A DNA stretch of 64,000 nt from Spirochaetaceae bacterium (GTDB lineage: Bacteria > Spirochaetota > Spirochaetia > SZUA-6 > Bin103). The DNA is taken from NCBI GenBank assembly GCA_028821475.1, contig JAPPGB010000076.1:1-64000 (forward strand), read 5' to 3'. Of this stretch, positions 62,484 through 64,000 are shown piece after piece (position 1 is the stretch's first letter; each line of letters begins with the position of its first letter). The notes beneath the pieces were generated by a model. The model did not search any database and was not told where the DNA came from. It worked only from the letters and a program-made list of their open reading frames with translations. Position numbers and translations under genes: made by a program.

Positions 62484-62640
62484 ACGACTTGAGTCCCGAG
62501 GGATGGACGCGAACGCCGAACCCGATGAGCTTGTCGTCCCACGCGATGAACGGCTTGTCGGACGGCTCCAGCGCATCCACGTTCCGTTTGTTCAGCGTCA
62601 GCCTGAGCCGCGCCGTGCGCTTCCCGGTGGTCGATCCCAT
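62482..62640 (-). pseudogene. integrase 5' fragment
   Basis: ATG 62640 gives MGSTTGKRTARLRLTLNKRN, then IAWDDKLIGFGVRVHPSGLK, the first 52 residues of the integrase; it then runs into the Rpn arm. It starts about 200 bp from the second collagen-like gene, divergently, as the full integrase does from the first. Confidence 0.85.
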
Positions 62641-62842
62641 GCGGTCTGAACGGTTCCAAAAGGATACGATTCGATCAACACGAGGCTCAACACCGGGTCA
62701 ACCGGGTGACGATCGGGGCTTGATCGCGCCCGTCGTGTACACGGGAACGCCACCAACAGAACTGTAATCCCTTCGCTCGGACACATCGATTGAAGCCGAC
62801 CAAGGGTCGATTTTTTCGATGACACAGAGGGTTGCACGCCCG

Positions 62843-64000
62843 ATGAAATTCGCGGCGTTCATTTCGTTAATCGTTTCCGTGGCGGTCCTGTTCGCCGCCT
62901 GTGCAGGCGCCGTCGGCCCCAAGGGCGACCCTGGCGCAGACGGCAAGGATGGCACCGATGGCAAGGATGGGGCACCTGGAGCACCCGGCATGCCGGGCAT
63001 GCCGGGCGAGCCGGGGCCATCCGCGCTCTACAAGACGTTTGATGCAGCCACTTACCCGGTATACGTCAATAACGGGACGACGGCTGGCTCCGCTGGAGAT
63101 CCGGTAATGGTTGACCTGAGCGAACTCTTCAGCGGTGGCATTGGAGAAGTCACCATCGGTGCTCTCGCAGACCCTGTTGATGCGGATGGAATCGCCGTTG
63201 CTGCGGCTAGCAGGATCTTCACCGCTGAGGTGGAGGACGGTGTTGTGACGTTCGCCGTTCGGATGGACAGCGCTGATCCGCCTGCACCGGCCGTCACGAG
63301 CGAACAGTATGTTGTCAACAATTACTCAGTTACGATCGCTGACGACGCTGGGCCGGACCTGATGGTGACCTTGTCCGTGCGACGGAATCAGCCCCCGGCT
63401 GAGATCACGTTGACCAACTTCATCTTGGGCACTGATGACACAGAGTTGGATAATCCACGAACGGACATCACAAACGTGAGTTGTGCTAACCAAGCCGAGT
63501 GCACCCTGACCGTTCCCGGTACCGATCCCGACAACGACATGCTGAGTTATGCGGCTACGTTCGACAGCGACGCATTTGAGGTCGTAAGTACTAAGGGCGC
63601 CGCGATCCTATTCCGGGGTCTGTCGACTACCAACGACAATGACGCCGATACCACCGACGATTCCGTTGAGGTGACGATCACCATCACCGACGCCGGTGGC
63701 ATGGAGAACGAAGCCACCGTGAATATTTCGGTGGACGAAGCACCGAGCGGTAGCATACCGAATCTAAGCACGAAGTACGGCGAAGGAACGGTGCGAACCC
63801 TGATCACCGATCTGGATGGGTTCTTTTCGGACCCGGACGGTGACGACACCGCCCTTACCTATGCACTCAAGGCCGACGTAGTGAACGCAAGTATTGCAAC
63901 GGTCATTGTTGAGGAAGAGGGCACTCCCGCCGTGTTCACCATGAAGGTTACCCCGGCCTCGTCGAACGGTGGTACGACCCCCGTGACGATAGTCGCGACG
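62843..64000 (+). CDS. collagen-like surface lipoprotein 2 (partial, runs off window)
   Basis: 386 codons to the window end, still open. Signal peptide and lipobox (FAAC) identical to the protein from 53410; the collagen-like run is different (GPKGDPGADGKDGTDGKDGA, then PGMPGMPGEPG). The body consists of cadherin-like repeats with Ca-binding-type Asp motifs (TVPGTDPDNDMLSYAATFDS, FFSDPDGDDTALTYALKADV). Surface adhesion or host contact is plausible but unproven. Confidence 0.82.
   Translation, partial: MKFAAFISLIVSVAVLFAACAGAVGPKGDPGADGKDGTDGKDGAPGAPGMPGMPGEPGPSALYKTFDAATYPVYVNNGTTAGSAGDPVMVDLSELFSGGIGEVTIGALADPVDADGIAVAAASRIFTAEVEDGVVTFAVRMDSADPPAPAVTSEQYVVNNYSVTIADDAGPDLMVTLSVRRNQPPAEITLTNFILGTDDTELDNPRTDITNVSCANQAECTLTVPGTDPDNDMLSYAATFDSDAFEVVSTKGAAILFRGLSTTNDNDADTTDDSVEVTITITDAGGMENEATVNISVDEAPSGSIPNLSTKYGEGTVRTLITDLDGFFSDPDGDDTALTYALKADVVNASIATVIVEEEGTPAVFTMKVTPASSNGGTTPVTIVAT

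Noticed and set aside
1-64000. CRISPR array
   Set aside because: No set of short regularly spaced direct repeats with unique spacers was found; the tandem repeats seen are coding or overlap start codons.

Overview
The window is high-GC DNA from a bacterium with an outer membrane and many lipoproteins. Taxonomy cannot be fixed from sequence alone. A secreted acidic beta-rich outer-membrane-type protein, relaxed lipoboxes and many DUF1703 and Rpn nucleases suggest a high-GC spirochaete-like organism, but this is inference. No rRNA, tRNA or CRISPR array was seen.

Bases 1-16.4 kb look like ordinary chromosome. In order they hold ilvE (partial), an outer-membrane-type protein with promoter and terminator, ssb, a DUF3782 protein, a lipoprotein, two divergent arylsulfotransferase-family lipoproteins (one with Calx-beta and collagen-like segments), another lipoprotein, a papain-like protease, a GT22-like mannosyltransferase and a multipass membrane protein.

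From 16.4 kb to the end the window is an accessory region full of repeats and broken genes. Two nucleotide-identical DUF1703 ATPase-nuclease genes (17-18.7 and 20.8-22.6 kb) bracket vapBC, a phosphotransferase broken by one amber codon, and a LuxR-type ATPase fragment. From 22.7 to 32.5 kb there are integrase fragments, small membrane/coiled-coil genes, XRE and FitA-like regulators, a subtilase, a decayed hicB and an IS630 remnant. A lower-GC two-gene operon (32.8-34.8 kb) and a broken MalT/LuxR regulator (35.4-37.7 kb) follow. Next come a DUF4268 nuclease, an M48 peptidase and a tacAT pair. A module of about 4.3 kb (2TM protein, Gly-rich ORF, frameshifted relE/higB, higA, small ORFs, membrane/coiled-coil protein, XRE gene, integrase) is present twice, at 43.0-47.3 and 48.7-53.0 kb. 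The last 10 kb has a collagen-like lipoprotein, surface-protein and HNH remnants, two inverted Rpn nuclease copies around a 2.5 kb segment, and a second collagen-like lipoprotein that runs off the end.

Three themes tie the accessory region together. (1) One tyrosine-integrase lineage is present as one full gene and ten fragments, all on the minus strand, at the edges of the modules. The two collagen-like lipoproteins share a 95-bp identical leader, have different bodies, and each starts beside an integrase 5' end. (2) A small family with one membrane segment, a coiled coil and a strikingly conserved tail motif, GALTGPWRP, occurs in six intact copies and two relics. (3) Toxin-antitoxin type genes (VapBC, FitA, HicB, RelE/HigA, TacAT, XRE, HEPN/antitoxin) fill the modules. 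The best-supported reading is an integrase-driven accumulation region carrying toxin-antitoxin and surface-protein cassettes.
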